Origin: Paragordius varius
Taxonomy: Eukaryota; Nematomorpha
Reading direction: 5' to 3'
NCBI GenBank assembly: GCA_964247055.1
Contig: OZ176053.1
Location: 6,448,001 to 6,512,000, forward strand
DNA: 64,000 bases
Notes under the pieces: model-generated
The model's database searches: none
Seen by the model: only the letters and a program-made list of their open reading frames with translations
Told to the model about the DNA's origin: nothing
In this document: piece after piece, positions 1-15,228 of the stretch
Layout of the letters: every line of letters starts with the position of its first letter
How positions within the stretch are numbered: the stretch's first letter is position 1
Made by a program: the position numbers and the translations under genes

Positions 1-3000
1 AATTTTTTTAACCCAAACCTTCGTCCAGGAGCGCTCATTGTTAAAGTTTATTATGTTAAGGATGATGCTTTGAGACACACCAACAGAATCAAACGTTATT
101 ATCTTTTTATTTGAGCCGTGAGATATGTTGGTATTTAATAGATACCTTTAACATATATAAAATTAATATAAAACGATATTAATTCCTATATTACCGAGCG
201 CCTATTTACCCTAGCTATTTTACACCAATCAAATTTATTAGGTTAATTTTAGAATTAGCTTTTATATCCATCCCCTATACCGCCTTCTTTCTGCTTTCAT
301 TATCATAAAACGCTATTAGTTTACTATTTGAAAATAATTGGCCATAGCCATTGTTTGGGATTTATTAAGGTCCATTCATTTTAATATTACATTTTTAAAT
401 TAATAAGAAATTGGACCGTAAAATTCGATAGTTAATACTTTGTCTGAAGCTCTAAAAGAAATATATTAGAGGGTGAAAAAATTGGGAAAAACAGGCATTA
501 ACTAGCAATCAGCATACACTGTTTAATTTTTGATTTAAAAAAATACTTAATGTTTCTGTTCCAATGGCTATCTATAATTTACTTAGATTCCACAATGATA
601 ATCGAAAATGCGTTAAGTCTAAACTATTCACATATTTTATATAAAACCATGTAATTATCTAATACTTGTAAAATAGCTCTCCGAAACCGTTACCATTTTC
701 TTTTGGCTCATAATTATACAAGTCATCATGGCAAACCAAACTTTTATTGTTAAGCTTTATATAGTTGACGAGAGCAGATTCATTCAAAGTTTTCATCATG
801 TTGTTGATGGCATCAATGAAAACGGATGCGCCGATTTCGATCTGTTCCACTAAGGATTCAGGTGTAGTATCATAATGTACGCCAAATAAGCCAATAGGGT
901 ATGTCTATATTATATGTTATACCATATAAACGATTTAGGAATAAATGGAGATAAAATAACTCTCTAAACTTATTAACCATCATTTATTTGTTTTATATTA
1001 TTAGTATTTTTAAAATTGGTAATTTATTAGTATTTAATGCTTATCATAAACCTTTGGACATTTTTACGGTGCCTTGAAGTACAATATATACATATCAAGG
1101 TTACATATTTTTGGGATACGAGTTAAATATGAATATTAGTTATAACTACAAATTATATTTTTTTAAGAGCTCAATATACAGTATGCGCATTTGTTTTAGT
1201 CAAATCACATTATTGTTGGCCAAAATAATAGAGTACCGTATGTTATAAAATAAATTTTGTCTATAAATAAAATAAATTTTTATGTTGTAACATAGAAAAA
1301 AAATGTAATTTTAACGATTCGCTGTTTTTTTACACATACGCTACTATATTGCCATGAATTGACCAACATTAAAGTATACTATACCATAATTTGGGATATT
1401 TGTAAATTTAAATATTTATAGCCCTTGTTGAAAAAATACTAAAGTGGCTAAAGGATTCGATTTTGGCTATATATCAAAAAGTTATATCTATATTGAAATG
1501 CTCGCAAGCCCTCAAACCCGTAAAAGATACATTTTTTCAAAACATATACATCACAGGGATATTCAACCTATCCGATTGATAGGATTTATAAATGTACGAT
1601 AAATTATTATACATTATTTTTATCAAAATCGGCAAAATCATTGAAATCACCAACAACACATTGAGTTACGATCCACATATAATCCGTTCCAGTGATTTGT
1701 AGTTTATTTGCCACTAAAATTATTATAAAATAATGCATTATCATTTACTTTGCATAAAATCTGCTTAAAAATGCAGCCTTCTCCATATTTTTAAAGGTTG
1801 CTTTTCATTAGTGCCACCTAATGTTCGATTATTATTATTATTATTGACGTGTTTCGCATATCGTTTTAGATCTGACTACCAAAATTTTATAAATTAGTTT
1901 AGTTATTTCACCGATAGTTATACATGACAATTGACTCCGTAAATTTTACTTATGATAATATCAGATATCGTATGATTATCATAACATTTAATGGAATATA
2001 AAAGCACAATTTTCAAAACCATATTTTGGAAAAGATAATAAATATTTTTCAGAATATATTAACTAAATTTTTACTTTGAAATATACTTAGCGCTTCCTCT
2101 CGGCAAGCATGTAGGACAAAAACTCTAGCCGTCATTGCCGCCAAAGGATTTAAATGGTTTTGAACTAAAGTCGAATCTTCGAATTCTTTTTCATCAATTT
2201 TAACATGCTTTAAGATTTTGACCCTGTTTTCATATTCAAAAAAATTGATAATTTTTTCTACGTGAATAGCAGTGAGTTTTTCTTTTCGTCTTATACTTAC
2301 TTATACATAAGTTGAGACAGTATGCTTAAATTAACATTTTAAATTAACTTTTTTTTTTCATTTTGATGAAATGAAATATTAAAAATATTTTTAGTTGCAT
2401 GAATGATTATATAGATGACAAGTTAGTATTCTTTATGAAATAAATTATACTTGTAATCTTTAAATATCCTTATATAGTTTTCAAAATATATAGGAATAAT
2501 AATGATATTATAGCAAATAAGAACAACCTTGAATCAAACACGTATTTTATAACGCGAAAATCTATATTTTATCAAAGATAATACTGTATAAAATGAATCG
2601 GCAAGTGTCTGATGAATATATATTTTAAACTCATATCCTCGATCTATATATATAAATATATATAATATATAAGATAACAAATACACTTAGACATCATTCT
2701 CATAAGTAAGAATTAATCTTTCTGTCAAAAATAATCTGTACAAATTGGATTTGTTTGTGACACCAAAAAATATTATTGGATACACATTTTAAAATGATTT
2801 TATCTTAATAATGGAGATTGGATAAATCAATGACATATATAAGTATGACAAAATTGGAATCACCTCAATTAATGTAATATTATTTATAAGCAACACAATA
2901 CGATACATTATTATAAATTACACATGTATTTCGCAACGTTAATTAATATAATTATTAATCGTGAGAAAACACTTTCAATCGCCTAATAACTAAAAGCCTC

Positions 3001-3918
3001 AGTATATTAAATATTGTATTTGGAAAAATTAGGGTATATAGTAAAAAAAGGTTTGTTCCGATTTTTGAATTATAGCCAAAATATTTTTGAAAAATATGTG
3101 GAACCAGAACCGAGTCAGAGGAAAATATGACTTTAATCGGAAAACGGTTCCATTTTTAATCGGTGATAAAATATATCGATTTTTAAATTACACCATTCGA
3201 ACATTTGATTTGAGGATTTTTTGTACAAAATTATTATAATACAATACATAGGATATTATAGGTCATTTTAGTATTTTAACGGTTAAAAAGGGATTTACCT
3301 GTCTGATGCCATGTATGAGATTTTTAGATTTTATTATTTTTGAAAATTATGAAGAGAGATACAGTGTTCATTTTAATATATAACTTATAAATTGAAAAAT
3401 CCCTTACATGCTAACAGATATAAATTAAATTCCCTTTTAGCTATCAAAACACCGAAATGGCCTCTAATAGCTTTCGTTACCATATTTGTTGAATACCAAA
3501 GTGTAAACCATATAATTTTCATAATTTTAGATTTCTCAACTTAACTACTTGTTTTATTGTATTGTAAAAATGGATGAATATTATCATAATAAACCTATAC
3601 CTATTCCATACAAAATATTTACTTGCGAGCAAAACTATGTTTATCCTCTAAGTGAATCATGAAGAATTCATGTGCAATATTTTGATTGTGATTTTCATAA
3701 TTTACGTTGATTACAACTATTCGGTCCCATAAATACCTTTCAAGTATATCCATAATTGCTAATGTCTGATGTTTTAGGTTTGGAGACAACTGGATAATTA
3801 GACTCTCTTTATCATACTACATTTTGTTATATTTATTTATTTTTTAGAAATAAAATAGGTTATTATTCAAAAATAGAGATGAAAATGATAACGAATGAAT
3901 TAAATAACATATCTGGAT

Positions 3919-3953
<35 letters not shown>

Positions 3954-4795
3954 GTAAACGGTATAAAGCGTACCAATAATAATTTAGCAGAATTATCTGA
4001 ATTCCATAGAATTGAAGGAATGCCCCAAGATTTTAAATATCTAAAAAAATGGCCTAAAAGAGGCGTATCTCGTTTAATTTCATGATTTACAAAAAGTAGG
4101 GCCATTGGTTTGATTGGTAATATGTTTCGACAGAGTATGTTTTCCATATCGTTCCAATCTTCCCAATCTGGCATAACTATTTCATTTGTCTCAATTTCAT
4201 ACGAAATCTTTCTTGGAGCTATATTCACTTCCTCACCTACTGATATGGGTATGCTAAAATTATCAGCAGGGATTTTACTATACCGTTTCTTTAATCGATT
4301 TGTAGTTATAACTGGTGGTGGTGGCACTTTATATTTTGTATGAAGCAGCTGTTTTTTGTCTCCTTCCAAATTTTTGCGGGATTGTTCCCAACCTACAATA
4401 CCGTTTTTGTCATTATTATTAAAATAATAATAATGAGAAGAGTCAAGACTATTGTGAAATTTCTGTAAAGCTACCATATTGACTCCAGATGGACTGGCAT
4501 TAGATAGATTGGGTACGGATCGTATACTATAGTTTTTGAGATTAAGCCCTATTCCACCAATTACTTTGAATCCATTACTGTGTGATTTTGTGATTGGGGG
4601 TAAATTTGTTTTCTGATTGTTTGATCGAATGGCATTTGTTAAGGCACGTCGATATTCACGCTTAAAAAATATATTGTCGGGATATATAGTACCAAGAATA
4701 AATTTATAGACATTTTTATCATCTTTAGCCGCTTCAATGAATACCAAATATATTGTGAGGATAAAATGGAAATAATAGACAGATTTGTGATTCAT
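1..4795 (-). CDS. Nmdar2: NMDA-type ionotropic glutamate receptor subunit 2, 5' half (partial)
   Basis: This is a glutamate-gated cation channel subunit of the synaptic membrane; only the extracellular amino-terminal domain lies in the window. Exons in transcript order are 3974-4795, 3623-3816, 2075-2223, 1613-1713, 666-904 and 145 down to the left edge. All junctions are GT-AG and keep phase, giving about 550 residues. The start at 4795 gives a signal peptide (short basic N-terminus, hydrophobic stretch, then EAAKDD). A second ATG at 4828 would add 11 residues. Family landmarks in order are GHFFRYLKSWGIPSILWNSD, LSPNLKHQTLAIMDILERY, TARVFVLHACREEA, GTDYMWIVTQ, PIGLFGVHYDTTPESL, SLVCHDD, GELFYKYL and ITFDSVG. 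This order matches the arthropod NMDAR2 amino-terminal domain (recalled, not searched). A low-complexity insert of about 140 residues splits the first lobe. The glutamate-binding and channel exons must lie left of base 1. Confidence 0.88.
1179..1382. mobile_element. CAGTATG-family MITE (copy 1) in an Nmdar2 intron
   Basis: This short non-autonomous element begins TA-CAGTATGCGC and ends in the degenerate inverse GTATACTATA. Inner parts of the inverted ends share ATTATTGTTGGCC-like and TTGACCAAC-like sequence with the copy at 38490. There is no coding capacity. The TA flanks suggest the Tc1/mariner superfamily, which is an inference. Confidence 0.5.
3919..3948. repeat. (TA)n microsatellite
   Basis: An uninterrupted run of alternating TA of about 28 bases lies just inside the first intron of the Nmdar2-type gene. 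Similar runs occur near 10447, 11834 and 15199. Confidence 0.85.
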
Positions 4796-5313
4796 GATAA
4801 AAATTAATGATATACTTAAAATATTCAAATATTAAATTTCAAATAATAATAATAATTTCTTATTGGTATAGGATAATAGATATTTTTGAAATATTTTTGT
4901 AATTTTTAACCAATTATTATTTGCAAGAAAGGCATCGTTTGGCTTTTTCCAAAAATAATTATCATTCCATGGACGTACCTAGGACCACATACATAATATT
5001 TTTATCCATGTATCATTTGCTGTCATTAGAAAAGAATTTTTTTACGAAAAAAAATATATTTTTAATTTATGACGTCAATAATTTAAACTTGCCCATCTTT
5101 AATTATTTTTTTTTGAGATGATAAATGCAGTTTTTATTAATTAATAGTTATTGCAACTTGGCCTTATTATTAAGGCCTAAACCAAATTGTTTATGTATTA
5201 ATAAATACATATATTAGATTTTTGAGGAAAATAAATGCCCTTTTTGGGGTATCTAAAATTATTTTTTGCCGAATCGTTAGCATATCAATATTATATTTTA
5301 AAATGGTGTAGAT
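4796..5313. other. Upstream flank of the Nmdar2-type gene
   Basis: This non-coding AT-rich sequence should hold the promoter and 5'UTR of the minus-strand receptor gene. I see no clear core-promoter motif and no coding frame with conserved character. Confidence 0.5.
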
Positions 5314-5539
5314 CAGGGGTTTTCAACGGGCGGCCCTCCAAAATATTTTTGCAGCCAGCAAGAGATTTTGAAAATAAATTTTACAAAAATTAAAAAAAGT
5401 TTTTCAAACAAATTTCTTGAATAGGTATTTACGAATTTTGGCAATGAACTAGCAAAAATTGTTAAAAAAGTAGTAGGTCTTACAGTCTTATGTTTAAAAT
5501 CTAATAAAATATTTGTTATTGCCCATATATGTACCCCTG
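5314..5539. mobile_element. hAT-like short DNA element
   Basis: The element starts CAGGGGTTTTCAAC and ends GTACCCCTG, giving a short terminal inverted repeat of hAT type (CAGGGG). The 8-bp flanks GTGTAGAT and GTATAGAA match at 6 of 8 positions, consistent with an old 8-bp target duplication. It has no open frame, so it is non-autonomous. An intronic stretch near 24690-24990 has distantly similar sequence in the opposite orientation. Confidence 0.55.
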
Positions 5540-6869
5540 GTATAGAACTATTATAGTTAAATTAATTAGTTAGACGTTGCGTTTTCTAATAGTTAAAATA
5601 ATAAGCTGACCTCGATTAATACCATTGATTATAAAATACTATGTTTAGCAAGACAAAAATAATAAGATTCTTGATTTAACCAATAACATTTATGATATAT
5701 TTTGTTCATAAAAATATTAACCGTTTTTGTAAAGCTGTAACAATTATTAATGCACCATGGATCGAACCTGGGTTCAAGCTGTTTATTTAAATAAAATAAT
5801 CACAAAAATATTGTAGAATAATGAAATTGACATTTGGTTGAGGTCACAAGCCCTTTATGTTTGTATTAAAAATTACTTCGAGAATCCAGGCCATATTCAT
5901 TTAATTTTTTGGCTACAATGTATTCAAAAAAAATTCCGAATGTTTGAGAGACAGTAGAAGGCGCAAATGTACTTAGCATTTAAAGAAGTTCAATCATATA
6001 TTATGCAATTATTCATTTTTAATGAATGACGTTAAATAATTTAAAAATATAAATTTATATTTATGTCAATTGATATATATATGCCAAAGCCAATAAACTC
6101 ATTAGAAAGATGATAACTTTTTATTATTATGAATGACGCCAATCATAAATGGTCCGCCTATTAATTTTGACCGGTCAGAACAAGCTTAGAAACGAAACTA
6201 CTGAACTGAGCCTCTTTAAGTTTAAAAGATCCAAATAAAAAATATATTAACAAAACTATGATATATTTGACCAAAACTGTGAGGCCAGTAACCTTTATCC
6301 ACAAATGTAGCATAATATGCTGAAAATGGCTATTTTAAAATTTAATTTATAGAGAAACATATTTATGATTTTTCGTAAGCAAATAAAATAACAAGAACTG
6401 ATACGCATAGCACAAAAATTGAAAATTTTAACCAAATTATTTAGTCATACGTTAATGTATCAAACGAATGTAAAGGAATCGTTTTTTTATTTTATAAACA
6501 ACCAATGGAATTAAATCTGAATTTTTGGCTATCCAATGATAATCTACCCCTACCCAATGTTTATCTCATTATTTAATCCTCCCCCTGGTGAAAAATGGTT
6601 ATTTATTAAAACAATAGTCGGAAAAGATAACTAACTAACTAACTCATCAATCATAATAAGTAGGTGAAAAAGCATGATATATTTATACAAAATAAAAATT
6701 GATTAATAGTCTTTCACCAATAATTATGCATGGTTCCTACACATGGTGTGGTTTAAAGTTATTGGAAAAGCTGTCCAAAAATTTTGATAACAAGGAAATG
6801 AGTGCAGACGTACCAGAAAAAAGGCTATTAAATTGTCTAAACAATAAAATGATATGTTTTATAATAGAT
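5540..6869. other. Intergenic DNA without recognisable genes
   Basis: This is AT-rich DNA. An open frame at 6699-6944 has no family resemblance I can name and may only be the upstream part of the LINE remnant that follows. Confidence 0.4.
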
Positions 6870-7190
6870 GGGATAGAGAAAAATGCATTACTAGCAACTA
6901 TTGGAGGTAAACGACCAGCGGTTGCCCAAGGGAAAAACGGATAAAACTTATAAAGAAGCTAACTAAACTTAACTTACAAAAATTGAAAGAACTTGCTGAT
7001 AACCGCAGTCAATGGCGACGATTATGCTATGAATGGTCCCAAAATTTGACATCAAATTACAACCATTGCAATTCATTAATTTTTGGGGTCAAAATACGAG
7101 ATACAATCTTTTTAGAAAGATTGAAAGGTAGAAGGCAGACAATTCGCAAATGGGATGGCTGGACATATAAAAAGAAAATACACATATAAA
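6870..7190 (+). mobile_element. LINE 3' coding remnant
   Basis: A short plus-strand stretch reads LKELADNRSQWRRLCYEW, resembling the extreme C-terminus of non-LTR retrotransposon reverse transcriptases, where an (A/K)xDRxxWRxL motif is common. Frames change within the stretch, and neither the reverse transcriptase core nor the endonuclease is present. The family is not resolved. Confidence 0.4.
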
Positions 7191-7783
7191 TAATAGTAAG
7201 GCAATATCCGCGCTCTATCTCTCTTAATCTCTGCTTCTTTCTCTTTTCTATCTCACTCTCTCACTCTCTGAATTCGCAATCGATTTAAAAACCAGCAAAC
7301 AACTCATCAGATCAAGGTGATTAGTTTCAATAAAACCTAAAGTCAACTATTTCATATAATTATTCCCACAGAATGGTTTGCCAGCTTTTCAATCATTATA
7401 ATCTAAATAACCGGCGTTTGACAATGATATTTCGACTGCCTCATAAACTGTTACAATTGAACAACGCATAATATGGAGACTCATGTCCAAACTTATCATG
7501 TGAGAAATTCGATACCCTCCCTATATCTATAAAATTATATTATTCATGGATGGTGCATATGTTTGAGAAAACGGCTCAACACTGACTAGAGATTACATGA
7601 AACACCCACCAAAATATACGTTGCATTAAAATCTCCTCATAATATATATTTAAAAACAATAGTTTTTATAATAATTTTCAAAGTTATTCTGGCCTAACCA
7701 AATATAAATGACTAGCTTTGGTTTAGCGATCTGGGACCAAAATGTATATATTGTCAGAAGAGATAAACCTAAAAAACTGTTAA
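7191..7783. other. Intergenic DNA with a CT-rich tract
   Basis: A pyrimidine-rich stretch of about 60 bases (7206-7268, CTCT and TCTC runs) follows the LINE remnant. The rest is AT-rich DNA in which I see no gene. Confidence 0.4.
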
Positions 7784-8875
7784 CTAAAAATTAAAATTGC
7801 AGCATATTATTATGGATGGATAATATTTGGACTCCATGTTCGGAGTTTTGTATCCACGAAGTAATTTCCTCAACAAATTACGATCTTTACATTGTTCTGT
7901 GGAAAGGCTGCGATTCAAGTCCATTTTTATATTATCATTATAAGAAAAGAGTGGTCGTCCCTTTCTTCTATTGTCATCAACATTAATGTTTTCAACAGTT
8001 TTTAAAGGATGGGTGGCCTCTCTTCTCTGAATACGACCGTAGAGACGCAATCTATTAGTTAGAATGATATAATTGATTTTGTCGGTTTTTATAATAAAAG
8101 TTGGTATTTCTGGTATACGAAAGCAGCTTTTGAGTATTCGGTTCTCACTGGTTAGGAGTTTTGTATGATTAGTTTTGTTTAACGCCCATGTTTCAGAACC
8201 ATAGGTAAGAGCAGGTCTTATTCCTGCCTTGTAAAGATACCATTTATTACGATTGTTAACATTTTTGTTTTTGATTATATTTTATCCAACCTTGTTTTAT
8301 TCTTCTTTTGATAGCCTTTTGTGGGCTACCCTGAGATGATATAACATCTCCTAGGTAAACAAAAGAGTCTACCAATTCGATGTTATGTCCATCAATGTTA
8401 TGTAGCTTTGGTCGATTAAAATTATTACTACTGGGTCTAAACAATTTAAACATTTAAAATTTATTACATTTGTTAATTTGTCTTTTATTTTAGAGCTGTG
8501 TACCCACATTTGACATGATATGCATTTAATGGAATTCGAACGTACTTCTTTACTGCAAATGGAACAGGGGTATCTGGGTGTTTCACTTTCACCCGTTATC
8601 ATTATTTTTGTTTTTGTGGCGTTTATAATCATTCCATATTGTTCAAGGCATTTCTTCCACTTGGTATAGTTATTTACCAGTTGATCCCATGATCGTGTTG
8701 TTATCACGAGGTCGTCGGCGAATGACATTTCTCAAGGGCACTCCGTTCTTATATCCTCCGTTGCCGATTCCATTATAGTAATAAAAAGGAGTGAACTTAG
8801 GACTGAACCCTGATGTAGGCCAGCATTGGTTGGGAAATTGCTTGTATTGCCGATATTGGTTCTAATGTTGGTTGT
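7784..8875 (-). mobile_element. LINE reverse transcriptase fragment with a zinc-finger insert
   Basis: Read from high to low coordinate, this decayed non-LTR retrotransposon shows AGLHQGSVLSSLLF (motif B region), then MSFADDLVIT (the catalytic FADD box). Next comes NATKTKIM, then a cysteine-rich block (CSICSKEV, CISCQMWVH, FKCLNC), then DSFVYLGDVISSQG. It ends with RLYGRIQRREATHPLKT and NRRKGRP near the C-terminus. The PHD-like Cys/His block between reverse-transcriptase parts is known in some invertebrate LINE families. Several frame changes and at least one stop (just before FADD) show it is dead. No endonuclease domain is visible, so it is 5'-truncated. Confidence 0.8.
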
Positions 8876-8907
8876 TGTATTTTTTTAAAGAAATAGTAAG
8901 ATTATTA

Positions 8908-9488
8908 TTAACACTTGGAGACAAGACATTTATTTTAGTCCTTCGACTCAAATTGGGGTAGTTAAATACCCCAGGTCTGTTTAAAATTAAATAATTTAAA
9001 AAGTATAGGTAAAATAAAACCATGGCAAAATTCTGCACTTATATAACATTGATAAACCGAAATATATAAAAAATTTTATTTAAAAATACTTTATATTTTT
9101 TTTAATGTAAAACTCAAAGGTAACAATTTAATCAATGTAACATATGTTCATTGGCCTAATTTAATAATAATACAAAATAAACCACTCTTTCTGATTCTAT
9201 CAATGGTAGATGTTATTTAAATAGGAAATTAGCTTTAATTTTAACGTTAGAATCAAATGAACACAATATTATTTAAAATTTTTGTAAAATAAAAATGGCG
9301 TCCAAGTAGTTTGACATGGAACTTTTTTTTTCAAAACGAAATTTTATTTAGATATATAGGCTTTTTTATATAATTTATATAAGGATAGCATAAATTTAAG
9401 GGACTGTTTCCTCCAGTAGTTTCTTAGAAATAATATTTTAAATTTAGTCTGGGGTATTTAAATACCCCAATTTAAATCGAAGTGTTAA
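8908..9488. mobile_element. GGGGTA-TIR DNA element, copy A
   Basis: The outer ends are TTAACACTT and AAGTGTTAA, flanked by TA. Inside each end lies TTCGA, then an AAATTGGGG stretch, then a small palindrome GGGGTANTTAAATACCCC. The left end carries about 28 extra bases (GGAGACAAG...TTTAGTCC) that the right end lacks. The interior has no useful open frame. Related copies are at 16727 and in the 43-44.6 kb cluster, and share an internal AAAATGGCGTCCAA stretch. TA flanks suggest a Tc1/mariner-like MITE. Confidence 0.65.
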
Positions 9489-9660
9489 TACAAGTGAATT
9501 TTTTTCCCGTTGTAATAGATAATATTTTGTTATATAAAATATAAATTATACTAAAAACTAGGTTTACTTATATATTTGAAATACCATTTGTGACCATCAC
9601 TTTTATAACTTTGTAAAAAATCTACTGATAAATACTTCATATGACATATCATTTTAAACT

Positions 9661-11767
<2,107 letters not shown>

Positions 11768-14264
11768 GAACATTGATGTATTTATTTATTTGTGTATAAT
11801 AAATTACATTATTTGTGTCTTTAAATTAGATATATATTATATATATATATATATATAAATAAATTGGTAATTGATTTGTAATTATATATATTCTAAATTA
11901 AAATAATGTTAAAATTAGCAGCTCCCTCAACTATTCTTTTAATGTTTTTAACATTAATGTTAATATCAACTTGCTTAATCGCATCTCAAAAAGTGACTGT
12001 CTTAAAAATACTACAATAGGATAACATTACAATTGTGATGTTTTTTATGGTTTACAACTAAACAGAAGTGTATTTAATAAAGAGTTCGGTTTTTGATCGG
12101 TTAAATAACCGGTCTGTCCACTTATAAATGCAGTCAGTCACCATTACCAGAAATGTAAAGTATATATCCTGAAGAAACCAAACGAAATGTTATAAAATGA
12201 TTTTTTCGGTAAAATTTTGTTTAATTTTTATAATAATAAGTTTCAATCTTGGATTTTACACATTATCATGTGATAAACCCATGGTTGAAGAGCGGTAACA
12301 CTTATGGTTATTCGATTAAACGTAACTGTAAGTTTTGGTTTTTGTCGAATGGTTTCGATTTCGGTTTGTTTTTATACGTGAATCCGATTACCGAAATATA
12401 TAAACATACAAGCAACATTTATAGTTGTTGTTTAATATAATAATAAGATAAAACTATAGCAATAAATTATGATTTTAAAATTACCATTCTTTTTAAATCA
12501 CGGTTAGGATTTTAAAAACTCCAAAATGCCAATACTTTTGGCTCTATAAAAACGGTTCTTTCTTCAAATAAATTCACCTTGGTAGGGTTTTGTAAAAGCT
12601 TATATTTTAATTTTGGTGAAAAAACCAGAATATCTTTTTAGGAACTTATCAATTTTTGTAATAAAAAATGAAAACGAAATATATATTGCGGTTTATTAAA
12701 AACAAATACATCTATAATATAGTCAAAGGTTAAATAAAATATTAATTTTTTTATACAATAAGAAACAAACTGCTCTTAACCGGCGGAGTTTTCATAATAA
12801 AAAATGTTGTGAACCAAATAAATTGTTAGATTTACGAATTTCAAATAACATTTTTCTATATTGGTGTATAATAAATCAAATCATAAGGTGCCTTGTATAT
12901 GGCTTGATTTGTTCATTGGATAAATTTTTGGATTCTATTAAAAAAATTTCCAATATGGAATATATTTCGTGGTCTATTGTTGATTTTGATATATATATTA
13001 AAATAAATAAAACATAGTATTCGTCTTTGACATATAAAAAAATCAGGACTACAAAAAATTTATGAAAAAAAAACAAAAAGGTAATTATTATTCGTTTTAA
13101 AAACATTGATTAAAAATATGTATCTGAATAGTAAAGACGTTAATTATTTAAAGGTAGAATCAGTTTTTATTTGATATGGATTATTTGAAAAGGAATTCAT
13201 GATTATAAAGTGTTTTAAAAGAATCGTCAAAATTACAAATTGCATAACTTTGATGACTTTCTCTGCGGCCAACCGTTGTTTTTATAAGTTAATTTATTTA
13301 ATATAAAGTTTAGGCATGCAAGCAAATATTGCGATTGGATAAAAATCGGCGAAATAATTTTTTAAAAAATATAAAATTAATATTGTGTTAAATATATATT
13401 GGATAATAATTACAATATTTAAGTGTTTTTATAGCCTTAACATCCGAGATTATTTTCTATTTTTCATGTTAAAATATTATATTAATTAATTTTTCCGGTA
13501 AGAAAATATATATTTTATGGTTTTAAATTTTTATAACCAAGGTTATGTAAAATAAAATTATATATTTAAAGGCAATGAATATTAAGATTTTAGATGTGAA
13601 CACAACAAAAGAATAATAAAAATAATAATTTATTATGTGAAACTAGATGCTATTTATTCTCAATATATTAATTATATTTAATATATACATGTTTTTTGTA
13701 AAGAGCGCTATTAAATTAATTATTGATAATTGAATGAATAAAATAATATGGATATTTTGAGTAAATCTTAATATTAAATACATAAAAAATTAATTTGTAA
13801 ATACCTAATATTATAATATCACATTAATGAATAAATACTACAATTCTTTTTTGGATTACAAATTTTGTACATCTATCTGAGAATGAATGGAGCAAACCTA
13901 AAATATATATTATATGGTAAGTTATATTGCGGAAAAAGTTTAAATCACCCAATAATTGGAATAGGTAAAACATTTTAAACAAATTACAATCAAACGAGCG
14001 GTTTGTTAGAAAAGTCCGCAAAAAATAGGTTTATCAGTTAAAAAATTCTACCTAACTTCTTGATGTATCAAAATATTCAGAAGTATAGTGGTTATATAAC
14101 CATAAAAGAGTAACATCTTGGGTAAGTTAATTGAGAATCAAGATAAGATCAGATTTCAACATTTTAAAAAAAAATTTGTAATTTTATATATATGCAATGC
14201 ATCATACCAAAATATTTGATATGCCCTTAGTCTACAATATATCTTCGGGTATATAGGTATATCT
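11768..14264. other. Intergenic DNA between converging NUDT21 and MMD
   Basis: This 2.5-kb AT-rich spacer separates the 3' ends of a plus-strand and a minus-strand gene. It should contain both 3'UTRs. A (TA)n run lies at 11834-11858. Short open frames on both strands (for example 12823-13106) have no conserved character. Confidence 0.5.
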
Positions 14265-15197
14265 TTATTGACAAAAATTTTGTCCACCATCATTGTGGGC
14301 AATATTAAGGTATTGTATGAGCAATTGTCGGAGTGCATGATATTGAAATGTGACACCTAAAACAACAAACAGGTGCCAAATAGCATGAGCATAGGGTATA
14401 AAGCCATCGGAACGGAAAAAATATATGCCCGAAACGTAAGCCAAACACCCTTTGACGAAACCGGAAATACTTGGTGTGTTTGCGTGCTAGAAATGAGCCA
14501 TATAAAATTTTAATATTATGATTTTATACGAAAATTAAGTGGAGAAAATGTTATAATGAATATTTAATAAAAAAAGCATTCTCTTTTTATTCCAAAATGT
14601 TTTGTAAAATGATCTTGGAAATAGTCCGATATTTTGTTTAAAGCTAGGAGCGATGATATATGTTAATAGATATATATATATACACTTAACAAATATTATT
14701 TTCAAAATACAGTCATACATCTCTTTGTGTGAACTATTTTTCGGGTATAAATCTTCCAACTGTTTTTGCAAAAATTTTATGATTCCTATTTTTTATTATT
14801 AATTTTACTATCTGAACATTTAGGGTTTGTAGCCTATTTATAGCCCCGAAATTACAATATGAAAATGTGTTAAAAAGCAAAAATTTAGCGACCCGACCAT
14901 TGAGTAAACGACTATTTTAAAGAGGTAATAATCAACCATTTAAACTAATATTATTAAAAAAGTTCAATGTTCCTGTACGTGTTAATCTAAAGGACCAATT
15001 TACACATGGTAAATGGAATTTAAACACATTATACGTTTAGTAAATATTTTTTTGCACTATTAAATAATAGTTAAAACTATTAGTTAGTATATTATTGTTT
15101 TTTGGCCATTTCTTATTGTATCAAACTTCGGTATTTAAAAAATGTAACTTGAAAATTATATTTAAAATCACGTTATTTTTTTCTTTTACCATATTAA

Positions 15198-15228
<31 letters not shown>

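Noticed and set aside
1-114. Plus-strand frame at the left edge (NPNLRPGALIVKVYYVKDD region) that looked like the end of a gene
   Set aside because: The reverse strand encodes the next Nmdar2 exon (YLLNTNIS, ITFDSVG), with correct splice phase to the exon at 666-904, so the plus frame is its shadow.
4110-4343. Plus-strand 77-residue open frame
   Set aside because: It lies antisense within the first Nmdar2 exon and has no family features.
5750-5785. tRNA B-box-like GGGTTCAAGC with CATGGATCGAACC
   Set aside because: No A box and no foldable cloverleaf around it; probably chance or an old tRNA-derived scrap.
12823-13106. Overlapping plus and minus open frames
   Set aside because: Composition is typical of AT-rich intergenic DNA (Ile, Lys, Asn, Phe, Tyr); no motif, no splice context.
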